From positions 1 to 64,000 of the forward strand of contig NZ_JAHNZO010000023.1 in NCBI RefSeq assembly GCF_018998565.1: DNA of 64,000 nucleotides, read 5' to 3'. Origin of the DNA: Paenibacillus oleatilyticus. Lineage in GTDB: Bacteria > Bacillota > Bacilli > Paenibacillales > NBRC-103111. The first letter of the stretch is position 1. Every line of letters begins with the position of its first letter. The notes under the pieces are model-generated. The model worked only from the letters and a program-made list of their open reading frames with translations, did not search any database and was not told the DNA's origin. A program made the translations under genes and the position numbers. Positions 38,756-48,248 of the stretch are shown piece after piece.

Positions 38756-39700
38756 TCAATCCCTCTCGGTCTGCGCGTAAACGACGTCGCTTAACGTTTC
38801 CATATAAAGCGGATCGGTATTGAGCGAGCGGGTGCGTTCCAGCCGCAGTCCAAGCTCCCGTGCCGTCTTCTGCGCTTCAATATCGAGATCGTACAGCACT
38901 TCCAGATGATCGGATACAAACCCGATCGGACAAATCAGCACATGCTCCGCCTGCTTCTCTGTTTTCACAGTGTGCAGGACGTCGAGAATATCGGGCCCAA
39001 GCCAAGGCACGCCGGTCTGTCCGGCACTCTGCCATCCAAATTGCCAATGGGTAATGCCGCATCGCTCGGCTATCGCTTTGGACGTTTCCAATAGCTGATC
39101 AGGGTACGGGTCTTTCATTTCTAGAATTTTTTCAGGCAGGCTGTGCGCCGTAAAAATCACTTTGACCGCGTCTTTCGCCACACCCTCGAACCTGTTCAAG
39201 CCTTCCTCCACCCGCTGCACAAGCGCTTCGATCAGCGCCGGATGAAGATGATAGCTCTTCACAAAACGCATCGAAAGCCCAAGCGAATCCGCCTTCTCTT
39301 GGGCGCGCTTGATGTAGCCGCCTACGCTCATGACCGAATAATGCGGTGCCAGGACGACCCCAACGGCTTCCGTTATCCCATCCTGCACCATCCGCTCCAC
39401 GCCGTCCTCAATGAACGGGGACGCGTGCTTCAGTCCTTGATAGCATACGAACGTCGTATCCTGGTATTTCTCGTTCAGCCGGGCTTCCAGCGCTTGCACC
39501 TGCTTATCTGTATTTTCCCGAAGCGGGAAAAAGCCTCCCACAATCGCTTCGTAGCGATCGGTCAAATCTTTGAGCTGCTCCGGGGTCGGAGGATTTCCGC
39601 GACGAATATGCGTATAATAAGCTTCCACTTGATCGAGGCTTTCCGGCGTTCCGTAAGACATGACCAAAACACCGATCCGTTTTTGCTGCGTAACGCTCAT
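38756..39700 (-). CDS. hemH: Ferrochelatase (coproporphyrin type)
   Basis: Inserts iron into the porphyrin. The segments VLVMSYGTPESLDQVEAYYTHI, the catalytic histidine in IFTAHSLPEKIL, and WQSAGQTGVPWLGPDI mark the family. 314 residues from ATG 39700, one base after the hemE stop (TAG-C-ATG), so translation is closely linked. There is no [2Fe-2S] cysteine cluster at the C-terminus, in line with Bacillus-type enzymes. Confidence 0.96.
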   Translation of the reverse strand: MSVTQQKRIGVLVMSYGTPESLDQVEAYYTHIRRGNPPTPEQLKDLTDRYEAIVGGFFPLRENTDKQVQALEARLNEKYQDTTFVCYQGLKHASPFIEDGVERMVQDGITEAVGVVLAPHYSVMSVGGYIKRAQEKADSLGLSMRFVKSYHLHPALIEALVQRVEEGLNRFEGVAKDAVKVIFTAHSLPEKILEMKDPYPDQLLETSKAIAERCGITHWQFGWQSAGQTGVPWLGPDILDVLHTVKTEKQAEHVLICPIGFVSDHLEVLYDLDIEAQKTARELGLRLERTRSLNTDPLYMETLSDVVYAQTERD

Positions 39701-39701
39701 G

Positions 39702-40775
39702 CTATACACCGCTTTCCTGTTTCGTCCAGCCTTGCGCTTTCAGAGCTTGACGAGAATAGTCGTGAATGAAATCCGTCAGTTCTTTCAGCTTCTCCAGCGA
39801 CGCTTCCGGGAACAGTCCGTGACCCAGATTGAAAATATAGCCCGGTTCCTGGATGCCCTCGTCGATAATCGCCTTGGCTTGCGCCTGAATGACGGACATC
39901 GGAGCGGTCAATACGTACGGATCGAGATTGCCCTGCACCGCATAGAACGAGCCCACTCTTCTGCGGCCCTCCGAGATCGACACACGCCAATCGAGACCGA
40001 TGACATCGGCGTCAATGCCTTGCAGATAAGGCAGCAATTCACCTGAGCTGACGCCCGGGAAATAAATTTTCGGCTGCTCCAGATGCTTCAGTTCCGCAAA
40101 AATACGGCGGATCGTCGGCAGAACGTACGTTTTGAAATCAACCGGGGACAACGCGCCGACCCAGCTGTCGAAAAGCTGCACCGCTTTCGCCCCAGCGGCA
40201 ATCTGCGCTTTCAGATAAGCGATCACCATATCGCCAAGCTTATCCATCAGCTTGAACCATACCTCCGGCTCGCCGTACATTAAGCCTTTCGTGCGGATAT
40301 AGCTTTTGGACGGCCTGCCTTCGATCAGGTAGCTTGCGATCGTAAACGGCGCGCCGGCGAACGTAATTAGCGGCACCTTCAGCTCGGCCGCCAAAATCTC
40401 TATCGTCCGCAAAATATGCGGCAAATCCTGCTCCACTTGGATCGGCTTCAGCTTGTTCACGTCCGCCGCCGAGCGGATCGGGTTGTCGATGACCGGACCG
40501 ACATTTTTGACGATATCAAAATCGATGCCGATGGAAGCGACCGGATTCATAATGTCCGAATATAAAATCGCCGCATCCACACCCAGCTTTTTGACCGGCA
40601 TCAAGGTGACCTCGGCCGCCAGCTCCGGCTGCTTGCAAATTTCCAGCAAACTGTATTTCTCTTTAATTTTCCGGTATTCGGGGTCGTAACGGCCGGCTTG
40701 ACGCATATACCATACGGGCAGCGTTTCGACAGGCTGTTTGCGACAGGCGCGAATAAACGTATCGTTATAACTCAT
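39702..40775 (-). CDS. hemE: Uroporphyrinogen decarboxylase
   Basis: Decarboxylates uroporphyrinogen III to coproporphyrinogen III. Substrate-binding motifs PVWYMRQAGRYDPEYR near the N-terminus and FAGAPFTIASYLIEG are intact, together with GLDWRVS and GNLDPYVL. ATG 40775 follows AGAGGA by seven bases; an earlier in-frame start at 40805 is less likely. First gene of the hemE-hemH-hemY-hemL unit. Confidence 0.97.
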   Translation of the reverse strand: MSYNDTFIRACRKQPVETLPVWYMRQAGRYDPEYRKIKEKYSLLEICKQPELAAEVTLMPVKKLGVDAAILYSDIMNPVASIGIDFDIVKNVGPVIDNPIRSAADVNKLKPIQVEQDLPHILRTIEILAAELKVPLITFAGAPFTIASYLIEGRPSKSYIRTKGLMYGEPEVWFKLMDKLGDMVIAYLKAQIAAGAKAVQLFDSWVGALSPVDFKTYVLPTIRRIFAELKHLEQPKIYFPGVSSGELLPYLQGIDADVIGLDWRVSISEGRRRVGSFYAVQGNLDPYVLTAPMSVIQAQAKAIIDEGIQEPGYIFNLGHGLFPEASLEKLKELTDFIHDYSRQALKAQGWTKQESGV

Positions 40776-40817
40776 TGGTGCATCCTCTTTTCCGTAAACT
40801 CCCATAGTCTACTTCCC

Positions 40818-40846
40818 ATTATGCCCTATTTGAAACGAGGTAACAA
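40818..40846 (-). promoter_or_regulatory. Candidate promoter of hemE-hemH-hemY-hemL
   Basis: Minus strand: TTGTTA (40841-40846), 17 bp, CATAAT (40818-40823). It follows the hemB terminator, supporting two separate heme transcription units. Confidence 0.6.
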
Positions 40847-40891
40847 CGTGTGTCAGGCTACAGTTTCCGACAAAAGTTTGACAGTGCCGCT

Positions 40892-40953
40892 ATGCAAAAG
40901 ACCGCTCCGTTCCGGGAGAAACGCCGGATAGCGGAACGGTCTTCATTTTCATC
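40892..40953 (-). terminator. Rho-independent terminator after hemB
   Basis: Minus strand: AAGACCGTTCC pairs with GGAACGGaGCGGTCTT (one bulge), with a long GC-rich loop, then TTTT. Confidence 0.8.
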
Positions 40954-40970
40954 GCGTAGCGTGGTGGCGG

Positions 40971-41963
40971 TTAGTTCCGGAGCCAGCGAGCGATATCTTT
41001 GGCAAAATAAGTAATGATCATGTCGGCGCCGGCCCGCTTAAATCCGGTCATCGTCTCCATAACGATCGATTTCTCGTCGACCCATCCCTGCATGGCGGCA
41101 GCTTTCACCAAGGAGTATTCCCCGCTCACATTATAGACCACGAGCGGCAGATTGAAATTGTCGCGGAGCGCGCGAACGACGTCCATATACGCCAGAGCCG
41201 GCTTGACCATCAGCATGTCCGCGCCTTCGGCTACGTCGGATTCCGCTTCGCGCAGCGCTTCCCGGACGTTGGCCGGGTCCATTTGGTACGTTTTGCGGTC
41301 GCCGAACTGCGGCGTGGAATGTGCCGCTTCGCGGAACGGACCGTAGAACGACGACGCGTACTTCACGGAGTACGACATGATCGGCACCTGCTCGTAGCCG
41401 GCTTCGTCAAGTCCTTGACGGATCGCGTAGACGAAGCCGTCCATCATGTTCGACGGCGCGATAATGTCGGCGCCGGCTTCTGCCTGTGAAACCGCCGTTT
41501 TGACCAACAGGTCCAGCGACGCATCGTTCAGCACCTCGGCGCGGCCTTTCGCCTCGTCGTAATGAACGACGCCGCAGTGGCCGTGGTCCATAAACTGGCA
41601 CAGGCAAGTATCGGCAACAATGAGCAGCTCCGGAGCCCATGTTTTGATCAAGCGCGACGCTTGTTGAACGATGCCGTTTGGATCGTAAGCCGAGCTGGCA
41701 TGTGCGTCTTTCTCGTGCGGAACACCGAAGAGCACAATGGCCGGCAAGCCCAGCCCGACGATTTCGCGGATTTCCTCTTCCAGCCGGTCGAGCGAGAAGT
41801 GGTAGACGCCCGGCATCGAGCTGATTTCTTCTTTAATATTCGTTCCGTGCGTCACAAATATCGGATAGAGCAAGTCGTCCAGCGTAACGGTATGCTCTCG
41901 TACCATATTCCGAAGCGCAGCCGAGCTGCGCAATCGCCGATTTCGAACAAGTGGAAAACTCAT
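40971..41963 (-). CDS. hemB: Delta-aminolevulinic acid dehydratase (porphobilinogen synthase)
   Basis: Condenses two aminolevulinate molecules to porphobilinogen. The zinc cysteines are in [14 protein letters not shown], the first active-site lysine in [15 protein letters not shown], and the Schiff-base lysine in [12 protein letters not shown]. 330 residues; AAGGAGG precedes the ATG. Three bases separate it from the cobA-hemD gene. Last gene of the hemA operon. Confidence 0.98.
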   Translation of the reverse strand: MSFPLVRNRRLRSSAALRNMVREHTVTLDDLLYPIFVTHGTNIKEEISSMPGVYHFSLDRLEEEIREIVGLGLPAIVLFGVPHEKDAHASSAYDPNGIVQQASRLIKTWAPELLIVADTCLCQFMDHGHCGVVHYDEAKGRAEVLNDASLDLLVKTAVSQAEAGADIIAPSNMMDGFVYAIRQGLDEAGYEQVPIMSYSVKYASSFYGPFREAAHSTPQFGDRKTYQMDPANVREALREAESDVAEGADMLMVKPALAYMDVVRALRDNFNLPLVVYNVSGEYSLVKAAAMQGWVDEKSIVMETMTGFKRAGADMIITYFAKDIARWLRN

Positions 41964-41966
41964 GGT

Positions 41967-43502
41967 TTATTCCTCCTTCTCGTATAAACACTGAACCAGG
42001 GAAGCAACGGTCGCTTCCTTGGCCAAATAATCGACCTGAAGTCCCGCTTCCTGCGCGGTAGCCGCCGTTCTCGGACCGATACAAGCGATCTTGCACCCTT
42101 GCAGCAGCTTGAGCGGCTCCGTCTCGCCAAGCTCCTGCAGAGCTCGCAGCAGATTCGTAACCGTCGAGGAACTGGTAAAAGTAACGATGTGCAGCATGTT
42201 TTGCTTCAGCAGCTCGATAATCTCGGAGCCGCCCTCGGTGTCCAGCACCGTTTCGTAGATATCGATTTTGGTTACGTTCAAGCCGCGCTCCCGCAATTGT
42301 TCGGGCAAGTACGCTCTAGCGATATCCGCCGTCGCAAGCAGCACGTTCTGCCCCGGACGCAGCTCGGGGGCGATGGCGTCGAGCAAAGCGTCCCCGTCGA
42401 ATTCCGAAGGGACGACCTCTGCCAGCAATCCGTACTGCGCTAAAGCAGCCGCCGTTTTCGGACCGACCGCCGCCAAGCGGGCATTTCCCAGCGCCCGAAT
42501 GTCAAGCCGCAGCTCCCGCAGCCGCTCCATAAAAAATTCGACGCCGTTCGCACTCGTGAACAGGACCCAATCGTATGTGGAAAGGCGGTTAAGCGCCTCG
42601 TCCCGTTCTGCCTGCGCTTCCGGACGGGAAGGTGGGCGGGTGCGGATCACCGGGAATTCCACGGCTTCCCCGCCAAGCTCGTCGATTTGCGAGGACAGCT
42701 CGCTCGCTTGACTGCGCGCGCGGGTAACCAGAATACGCCGGCCGAACAACGGCTTGGTTTCGAACCAGGCCAGCTTGTCACGCAGCTTGACCACTTCGCC
42801 GACAATGGTGACGGCCGGGGATTGGAAGCCTGCCGCTTTTACCTTGTCGGCAATATCCGTTAACGTCCCCGTTAACGTCTCCTGCTCCATCCAAGTGCCC
42901 CACCGGATGAGGGCGACCGGCGTTTGCGGCGACTTCCCGCCGCGGATCAGCTCCGTGCAGATCTGCTCCAGATTGGCGACACCCATCAAAAAGATCAACG
43001 TGCCGGAGGCTTGCGCCAGGTTATCCCAATTCACTTGGGAGTACGTTTTATTCTTATATTCATGACCGGTTACGATCGAAAAGGAAGACGTAAAATCACG
43101 GTGCGTCACCGGGATGCCTGCATAAGCAGGAACGGCGATCGCGGACGTGATACCCGGCACGATCTCGAAGCGGATTCCGTGCTCCGCGAGCAGCTCCGCT
43201 TCTTCGCCTACGCGCCCGAATACGCTCGGATCTCCGCCCTTGAGCCGGGTCACCGTTTTTCCTTGCAGCGCCAAATCGACGAGCAGGCGGCTGATCTCTT
43301 CCTGCTTCATCATATGTTTATCCGGCAGTTTGCCGACAAAAATTTTCTCCGCCCCGGCTTTCATATGTTTGAGCAGACGGGGACTGGCCAGCCGGTCATA
43401 GACAATTACGTCGGCCCGCTGAATCGCTTCTAAGCCTCGCAGCGTAATCAGCTTCGGATCTCCCGGTCCGGCACCGACAAGATAAACGACACCCTTGTTC
43501 AC
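41967..43502 (-). CDS. cobA-hemD: Fused uroporphyrinogen-III C-methyltransferase / uroporphyrinogen-III synthase
   Basis: Two enzymes on one chain of 511 residues. Residues about 1-245 are the SAM-dependent methyltransferase (VYLVGAGPGDPKLITLRG, TRLKGGDPSVFGR, VPGITSAIAVPAYAGIPVTHR) that makes precorrin-2. Residues about 255-505 are HemD (RRILVTRARSQASELSSQI, DWVLFTSANGVEFF, FTSSSTVTNLL, IACIGPRTAATAQEAG), which closes the tetrapyrrole ring. The fusion hands product directly to the methylase at the heme/siroheme branch. GTG start at 43502 with AGGGGAGAAG upstream. Confidence 0.96.
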   Translation of the reverse strand: MNKGVVYLVGAGPGDPKLITLRGLEAIQRADVIVYDRLASPRLLKHMKAGAEKIFVGKLPDKHMMKQEEISRLLVDLALQGKTVTRLKGGDPSVFGRVGEEAELLAEHGIRFEIVPGITSAIAVPAYAGIPVTHRDFTSSFSIVTGHEYKNKTYSQVNWDNLAQASGTLIFLMGVANLEQICTELIRGGKSPQTPVALIRWGTWMEQETLTGTLTDIADKVKAAGFQSPAVTIVGEVVKLRDKLAWFETKPLFGRRILVTRARSQASELSSQIDELGGEAVEFPVIRTRPPSRPEAQAERDEALNRLSTYDWVLFTSANGVEFFMERLRELRLDIRALGNARLAAVGPKTAAALAQYGLLAEVVPSEFDGDALLDAIAPELRPGQNVLLATADIARAYLPEQLRERGLNVTKIDIYETVLDTEGGSEIIELLKQNMLHIVTFTSSSTVTNLLRALQELGETEPLKLLQGCKIACIGPRTAATAQEAGLQVDYLAKEATVASLVQCLYEKEE

Positions 43503-43515
43503 AACCGCTTCTCCC

Positions 43516-44451
43516 CTATTCTTCAGCTAATGCAAGCAGTTCGGCAGCGCCTTTCGCGATCAGCGCTTCCGCCAACCGCAGTCCCAATTGCTGCGGATCG
43601 TCTCCGGTCATCGTCTCTTTCAGCACCTGCTTGCCGTCCGGCGATCCGACCATACCGGTCAGTACAATCGACGGGCCGTTTCCTTCCGTCAAATGCGCGT
43701 GAGCGCCGATCGGCACTTGGCAGCCGCCGTTCAAACGGCCCAGGAAGCTGCGCTCCGCGGCAACGGCAACCGCCGTCGGTTCGTGCTTGTACTTGGACAA
43801 CAGGTCGAGCACGAACTCGTTATCGCCGCGGCATTCGATGCATAAGGCGCCTTGTCCGACCGCTGGCAGGCACAGCTCCGGCGGCAGGTAAGCGCTGATG
43901 CGGTCCTGCCAACCGATCCGGTGCAGTCCGGCGGCGGCGAGCAGGATCGCATCGAAGCCTTCCGTTTCCAGCTTGCGCAGCCGCGAGTCGATGTTGCCGC
44001 GGATCGACTCGATCTGCAAGTCGGGGCGGTAATGCTGCAACTGGGAAGCCCGGCGCAGGCTGCTTGTCCCGACCTTGGCGCCCTGAGGCAGGTCATCGAG
44101 CCCGCGGCCGTCCCGCGTGATCAAGCAGTCGCGCGGGTCTTCCCGCAGAGGAACGGCGCCGACCACAAGTCCCTCGGGCAGCTCGAAGGGCATATCCTTC
44201 ATGCTGTGTACCGCGAGATCGATTTCTCCGTCAAGCAGTGCCTGCTCGATTTCTTTCACGAACAGGCCTTTGCCGCCGACTTTCGAAAGCGTAACGTCCA
44301 AAATGCGGTCACCCTTGGTGACGATTTTTTTCAGCTCGAATTCGGCTTCGATGCCGTGCTGCTTGCAAAGCTCGCGCAGGTGATCGATCACCTGTCCGGT
44401 TTGCGTCAAAGCAAGCGCGCTTTGCCTTGTGCCTACTACGATGGTACGCAT
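43516..44451 (-). CDS. hemC: Hydroxymethylbilane synthase
   Basis: Polymerises four porphobilinogens. Motifs: [43 protein letters not shown], and the dipyrromethane-cofactor cysteine in [13 protein letters not shown]. 311 residues from ATG 44451. An in-frame TTG at 44463 also has a plausible ribosome-binding site (GGGGAG), so the N-terminus may be four residues longer. Confidence 0.97.
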   Translation of the reverse strand: MRTIVVGTRQSALALTQTGQVIDHLRELCKQHGIEAEFELKKIVTKGDRILDVTLSKVGGKGLFVKEIEQALLDGEIDLAVHSMKDMPFELPEGLVVGAVPLREDPRDCLITRDGRGLDDLPQGAKVGTSSLRRASQLQHYRPDLQIESIRGNIDSRLRKLETEGFDAILLAAAGLHRIGWQDRISAYLPPELCLPAVGQGALCIECRGDNEFVLDLLSKYKHEPTAVAVAAERSFLGRLNGGCQVPIGAHAHLTEGNGPSIVLTGMVGSPDGKQVLKETMTGDDPQQLGLRLAEALIAKGAAELLALAEE

Positions 44452-44521
44452 GCGTGAAATCAACCCCTTATCTTCTCCCCTGTAAAGCCGGAAGTGCTGT
44501 ATTCTCTATGTACCACTGTAC

Positions 44522-45283
44522 TCATTCATATCCCAATTGCCGCGTATCTACACGCAGCCAGTCGCCGATCGCTTCGATGCCTCCCGGCGTCGGGTCTTGC
44601 AGCACCCTGCGCGCCAGCTCGGCGCGCAGCTCCGCCGGATCGGCCCGGCCGCTTCGCAGCAGCGGCAGCAGCTCCCACTCCAGCATGCCGCGGAACAGCT
44701 CCTGCCGTCGACCCGTTTCCGGGACGGCCTGCTGTACGATGCCGCGCAGCTCGTGGAGCATTTCTACGTACGGCGCATACTCTTCGCCGAACGCTTCCTC
44801 CAGCCTGCGGCGCAGCGCCGCGGCCAGGCCGGGGCTGGCGCCTGCGGTGGACACCGCAAGCGTCAACCGTCCCCGCCGGACCGCGGCAGGGACGAGAAAA
44901 CCGCCGCCGGCCCCGTCGTCGGCCGCGTTCGCGAACTTGCCGAGCGCCTCGGCCTCGGCACAGACTTGCGCGTTCACCGACGCATCGTCGGTGGCCGCGA
45001 ACACCAGCCGCGCCTCGGCCAGCGCGGGCAGCCCGGGCGCGTACCGCTCGCGCAGCGCGCGCAACGCGCCCGAGGCCGCCCACGCTTCCAGCTGCGGCGT
45101 AAAAACGGGGCTCACGACGGTGACGTGTGCCCCCGCCTCCAGGAGCGTGCGTGCCTTGCGCTCCGCCACACGGCCTCCGCCGATAACGGCGCATGGCCGC
45201 CCTTCAAGATCGAGCATAGCGGGATAGTAGGATTTGACGCCGGGGGACGGCCCCGGGAGCCTTCCTTCGCCAGCTTTCGTCAT
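44522..45283 (-). CDS. sirC: Precorrin-2 dehydrogenase / sirohydrochlorin ferrochelatase-like (CysG N-terminal type)
   Basis: NAD-dependent oxidation of precorrin-2 to sirohydrochlorin. The Rossmann site is CAVIGGGRVAERKARTLLEAG (about 30-50), followed by VSPVFTPQLE, FAATDDASVNAQVCAEA and NAADDGAGGGFLVPA, and then ASPGLAAALRRRLEE. 253 residues, the length of stand-alone proteins. With the CobA half of the next-but-one gene it forms a siroheme branch inside the heme operon. The gene is much richer in G+C than its neighbours. Confidence 0.9.
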   Translation of the reverse strand: MTKAGEGRLPGPSPGVKSYYPAMLDLEGRPCAVIGGGRVAERKARTLLEAGAHVTVVSPVFTPQLEAWAASGALRALRERYAPGLPALAEARLVFAATDDASVNAQVCAEAEALGKFANAADDGAGGGFLVPAAVRRGRLTLAVSTAGASPGLAAALRRRLEEAFGEEYAPYVEMLHELRGIVQQAVPETGRRQELFRGMLEWELLPLLRSGRADPAELRAELARRVLQDPTPGGIEAIGDWLRVDTRQLGYE

Positions 45284-45297
45284 GTCCTACGCCCCCT

Positions 45298-46122
45298 TCA
45301 GGACCATTGGTGGAAGTTCGAATATTGGTTAGCCAACAAAAAGTTAAGCAGCGTAATGACGAACGCGGCCAAATTCCACAACGCCAGCCGGTTGCCTGCC
45401 GCTTTCATCACCAGCCGTTGAAACAAATAAAAAATATAAGCCAACAGTACGAACCAGGAATTCAGCACCTTCGGATCGAAAAACAGCATCAAATCACCTT
45501 CAAGCGCGATCCAGACGATCCCGAGCGACAGCGTAAGCAGCAGAAGCGGCGCTCCGATAACTACGGAAACAAACGCGTAACGGTCCGTATTCTCCAAACT
45601 CGGCAGCCGCAGCATTTGCTGCGACCACTGCTTCTCCTTCAGCTTGCGGTGCAGGAACAAGTACATGCCGGAAAAAATGGCGGATACGACGAATGCGACA
45701 TAGCCGGAAATCGCGAACGTAATATGAATGAACAGCAGCTCATCGTTAATGTTCCAATGCGCCAAGGTTGGCGCCAGCCCCGGCCGGCTGAAAACGTTAA
45801 GCGCAAACGTCGCGAATCCGAACACGTTAACCAAAAACACAAACAGCTCGATCCGGAAAAACCGGTTCACGATCAGCGAGACGGTCACAAGCAGCCAAGA
45901 TAAAATAAAAAGCGTTTCGAACATGGAAAACGCCGACAGCTTGCCGTGCGTGACCAAGCTGTAGATTAAGTAGGCGGTTTGCAGCACCCATACAAAAGAA
46001 AGCAACCCTGTCCCCATCCGCTTTGCACTTCGGTTCGGACCGACAAAGTCCGAGAAGTAAAACAGGAGGCTCAGGGCATAAATATATAAAATGACATCGT
46101 ACAACCAGGTTTGAGTGACCAT
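45298..46122 (-). CDS. hemX: HemX, CcsA-like membrane protein
   Basis: Polytopic membrane protein of 274 residues with about eight hydrophobic segments, of the cytochrome c assembly (CcsA/ResC) superfamily; the WNINDELLFIHITFAISGYVAF-like segment and later SWFVLLAYIFYLFQRL are typical. B. subtilis HemX lowers HemA protein level. Lies 15 bases after hemA; AAAGGA precedes the ATG. Confidence 0.92.
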   Translation of the reverse strand: MVTQTWLYDVILYIYALSLLFYFSDFVGPNRSAKRMGTGLLSFVWVLQTAYLIYSLVTHGKLSAFSMFETLFILSWLLVTVSLIVNRFFRIELFVFLVNVFGFATFALNVFSRPGLAPTLAHWNINDELLFIHITFAISGYVAFVVSAIFSGMYLFLHRKLKEKQWSQQMLRLPSLENTDRYAFVSVVIGAPLLLLTLSLGIVWIALEGDLMLFFDPKVLNSWFVLLAYIFYLFQRLVMKAAGNRLALWNLAAFVITLLNFLLANQYSNFHQWS

Positions 46123-46137
46123 GCTGTTCCTTTCCGG

Positions 46138-47541
46138 TCAAGCTTTGGCCAGAACGTCAAGCGCTTCGGCAGGCGCCGCGGCCCGCACTTTGGATAGCAG
46201 TTCTTCCTTGATCCGATCCTGCGCCGCCTCCGCCTCCTGCTTCCGTACCGCCTGCTCCACCCGTTTTTGCTCAGCCAAAGGCTCTTCCAAAGCAAAAATT
46301 TTCGTGAACATGTCCAGCGCGTCATCCCCGTGACGCTCGGCAGCCATTTCTTTAATGCGGACAATGGGATCGCGCAGCATCTGATTGACGATGCTTTTCG
46401 TTAATTTGCGAATGACCTTTAATTCGTGTTCGTCCAAATCCGGCAGCTTCTTCATCAAGCTGTCCATCGTTTCCTCGTGAATCGTGGCCGCTTTGGTCTG
46501 CAGCGCTTGAATAACCGGGCTGACGCCCAGCGTTTTCGTCCACTGGTCGAAAGCAACCATTTCCTCACGAATCATTTTCTCAATCTGCACCGCGGCTTTA
46601 CGCCTCTCTTCCAAATGAGAATTCACGAGCGATTGAAGATTGTCAATATCGTATAAAAAGACGTTCGGCATCTCGCCAAGCCGCGGATCGAGGTCTCTCG
46701 GAACCGCGATATCGATCATGAACAGCGGTCGCGAACGGCGCCGCTGCAAAATACAGGATACCTGCTCGGCCGTCAGCACGTAACCGGCGGCGCCGGTAGA
46801 GCTGATCACGATGTCGGCTTCTTCCAGGTGCGCCATCAACCGGTCCATTGTGCTGGCCACGCCCCGGAACTTGTCCGCCAGCTCTTGCGCCCGGCTGAGC
46901 GTCCGGTTCACGACGGTCACTTTGTCGGCTCCGTTCGCATACAGGTGCTTGACGGTTAGCTCGCTCATTTTACCCGCGCCGATAATCAGCACTTTCTTAT
47001 GCGCGTAGCTGCCGAAAATTCGCTTGCCCAGCTCGACGGCCGCATAGCTGACAGACACCGGATTTTCCCCGATGCCGGTCTCGAAATGGGCCCGTTTGGC
47101 CATCGTTACGGCTTGCTTGAACAACGTGTTGAACAAAACACCGGTCGTCTTCTCGCGCTGAGCCAGCAGGAACGCGTCCCGAACCTGCCCCAAAATTTGC
47201 GTCTCGCCGATGACCATGGAATCGAGGCCGCTGGTTACGCGGAATAAATGCTCGATCGCCTTCTCGTTCTCGTAAACGTACAAATGCTCCTGAAACTCGC
47301 CGCGCGGCACGCCGAACCATTTCTCAATGAAGCCCCGCAAATAATGGGCACAGGGCTGGCGGTCGACCGCCACGTACAATTCCGTCCGGTTGCAGGTGCC
47401 CACGACGACGCACTCCATGACGCTCTTCGTTTCCTTGAGCTCCTTCAGCGCCAGCGGCAAATCCCCTTCGGCGAATGTAAATTTTTCTCTGATGGACACC
47501 GGTGCTGTGCGATAATTTAAACCCGCCACGACGATATGCAT
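46138..47541 (-). CDS. hemA: Glutamyl-tRNA reductase
   Basis: Reduces glutamyl-tRNA to glutamate-1-semialdehyde, the first step of the pathway. The nucleophilic cysteine is C50 in VVVGTCNRTELY; GLDSMVIGETQILGQVRDAF, the NADPH fold VLIIGAGKMSELT and the C-terminal dimerisation helix region are present. The C-terminus is extended and Ala/Glu-rich (EAEAAQDRIKEELL). ATG 47541 is chosen over the GTG three codons upstream, which lies too near GGAGG. 467 residues; first gene of the operon. Confidence 0.97.
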   Translation of the reverse strand: MHIVVAGLNYRTAPVSIREKFTFAEGDLPLALKELKETKSVMECVVVGTCNRTELYVAVDRQPCAHYLRGFIEKWFGVPRGEFQEHLYVYENEKAIEHLFRVTSGLDSMVIGETQILGQVRDAFLLAQREKTTGVLFNTLFKQAVTMAKRAHFETGIGENPVSVSYAAVELGKRIFGSYAHKKVLIIGAGKMSELTVKHLYANGADKVTVVNRTLSRAQELADKFRGVASTMDRLMAHLEEADIVISSTGAAGYVLTAEQVSCILQRRRSRPLFMIDIAVPRDLDPRLGEMPNVFLYDIDNLQSLVNSHLEERRKAAVQIEKMIREEMVAFDQWTKTLGVSPVIQALQTKAATIHEETMDSLMKKLPDLDEHELKVIRKLTKSIVNQMLRDPIVRIKEMAAERHGDDALDMFTKIFALEEPLAEQKRVEQAVRKQEAEAAQDRIKEELLSKVRAAAPAEALDVLAKA

Positions 47542-47576
47542 CTGGTTCACCTGCCTCCTCCTCGTAAAGTCAATTT

Positions 47577-47585
47577 ATTATATCA
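47577..47585 (-). promoter_or_regulatory. Candidate extended -10 promoter of hemA
   Basis: Minus strand: TGATATAAT, an extended -10 box with perfect TATAAT, 35 bases before the hemA start. No good -35 is seen at 16-18 bp. Confidence 0.5.
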
Positions 47586-47639
47586 CACGATGCGGAACAA
47601 GTCCGAGTTTTTGCGACAATAATTTTGAAAGTTTTATTA

Positions 47640-48012
47640 CAGGAAGGAGTTTCCATCCCCCTAAATCCCCCTTCGTAAGGGGGACCCCAGGGGGCTTGCC
47701 CCCTGGACCCCCGAGCTTCGATGCGCAGTTGGTGGAGTGAGCGCTTTTCCTCCTTGTGTTAACCGCCCCTCTCTCCCTATGGAGAGGGGGCCGGTTAACG
47801 CAAGGATACGCTTAACGGCGTGCGGGAACGGGTAAAGAACGTGGGAGGCACAGAGACGCGCATGAGAGCTGCTGTGGTGCAGGGAGCGCGTCTGTTCAGG
47901 AGAGGCCGGCTTCCCCCAGGAAGCGGCCGTCTCCTGAACACGCTTCACTGCGATGGCTCGACTCCCACACTCTTCGGTGGGATCGAGCGGCGAACCCCAT
48001 ATCCCACACCGT
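47640..48012. repeat. Intergenic region with a series of GC-rich hairpins
   Basis: Several strong inverted repeats follow each other: CCCCCTTCGTAAGGGGG (47667-47683), CCAGGGGGCTTGCCCCCTGG (47687-47706), GTTAACC...GGTTAAC with a GC-rich body (47758-47799), a 46-bp near-palindrome with arms GTTCAGGAGA/TCTCCTGAAC (47894-47939), and TCGACTCCCAC/GTGGGATCGA (about 47957-47987). The C/G-rich part resembles intergenic repeats I associate with Paenibacillus genomes. No coding sequence. From 48013 to 48248 I see nothing definite. Confidence 0.6.
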
Positions 48013-48248
48013 CGCATTATGCCGAGAACATCAATATTCCCTAACTTTCCCCAACATCCTATCACGCCTGACTCAAGCAGGCTGTGATTCAAATCACGCT
48101 CACTTGCCCACATTTCAGCCAACCACCGCTCCGCTCCCCTGTCAGCAACTTCTTTCCCCCTACCTCGCCTACCATGCCGCCCTCTCACTGCCTAAGGCTG
48201 CCAATTTTAGTTTCCTCCGAAACGCGTGGGCCTATGCGATTACGGCCA

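Noticed and set aside
47661-48188. Long minus-strand open frame of 175 codons
   Set aside because: It runs through the stacked hairpins, has no ribosome-binding site and no recognisable protein pattern.
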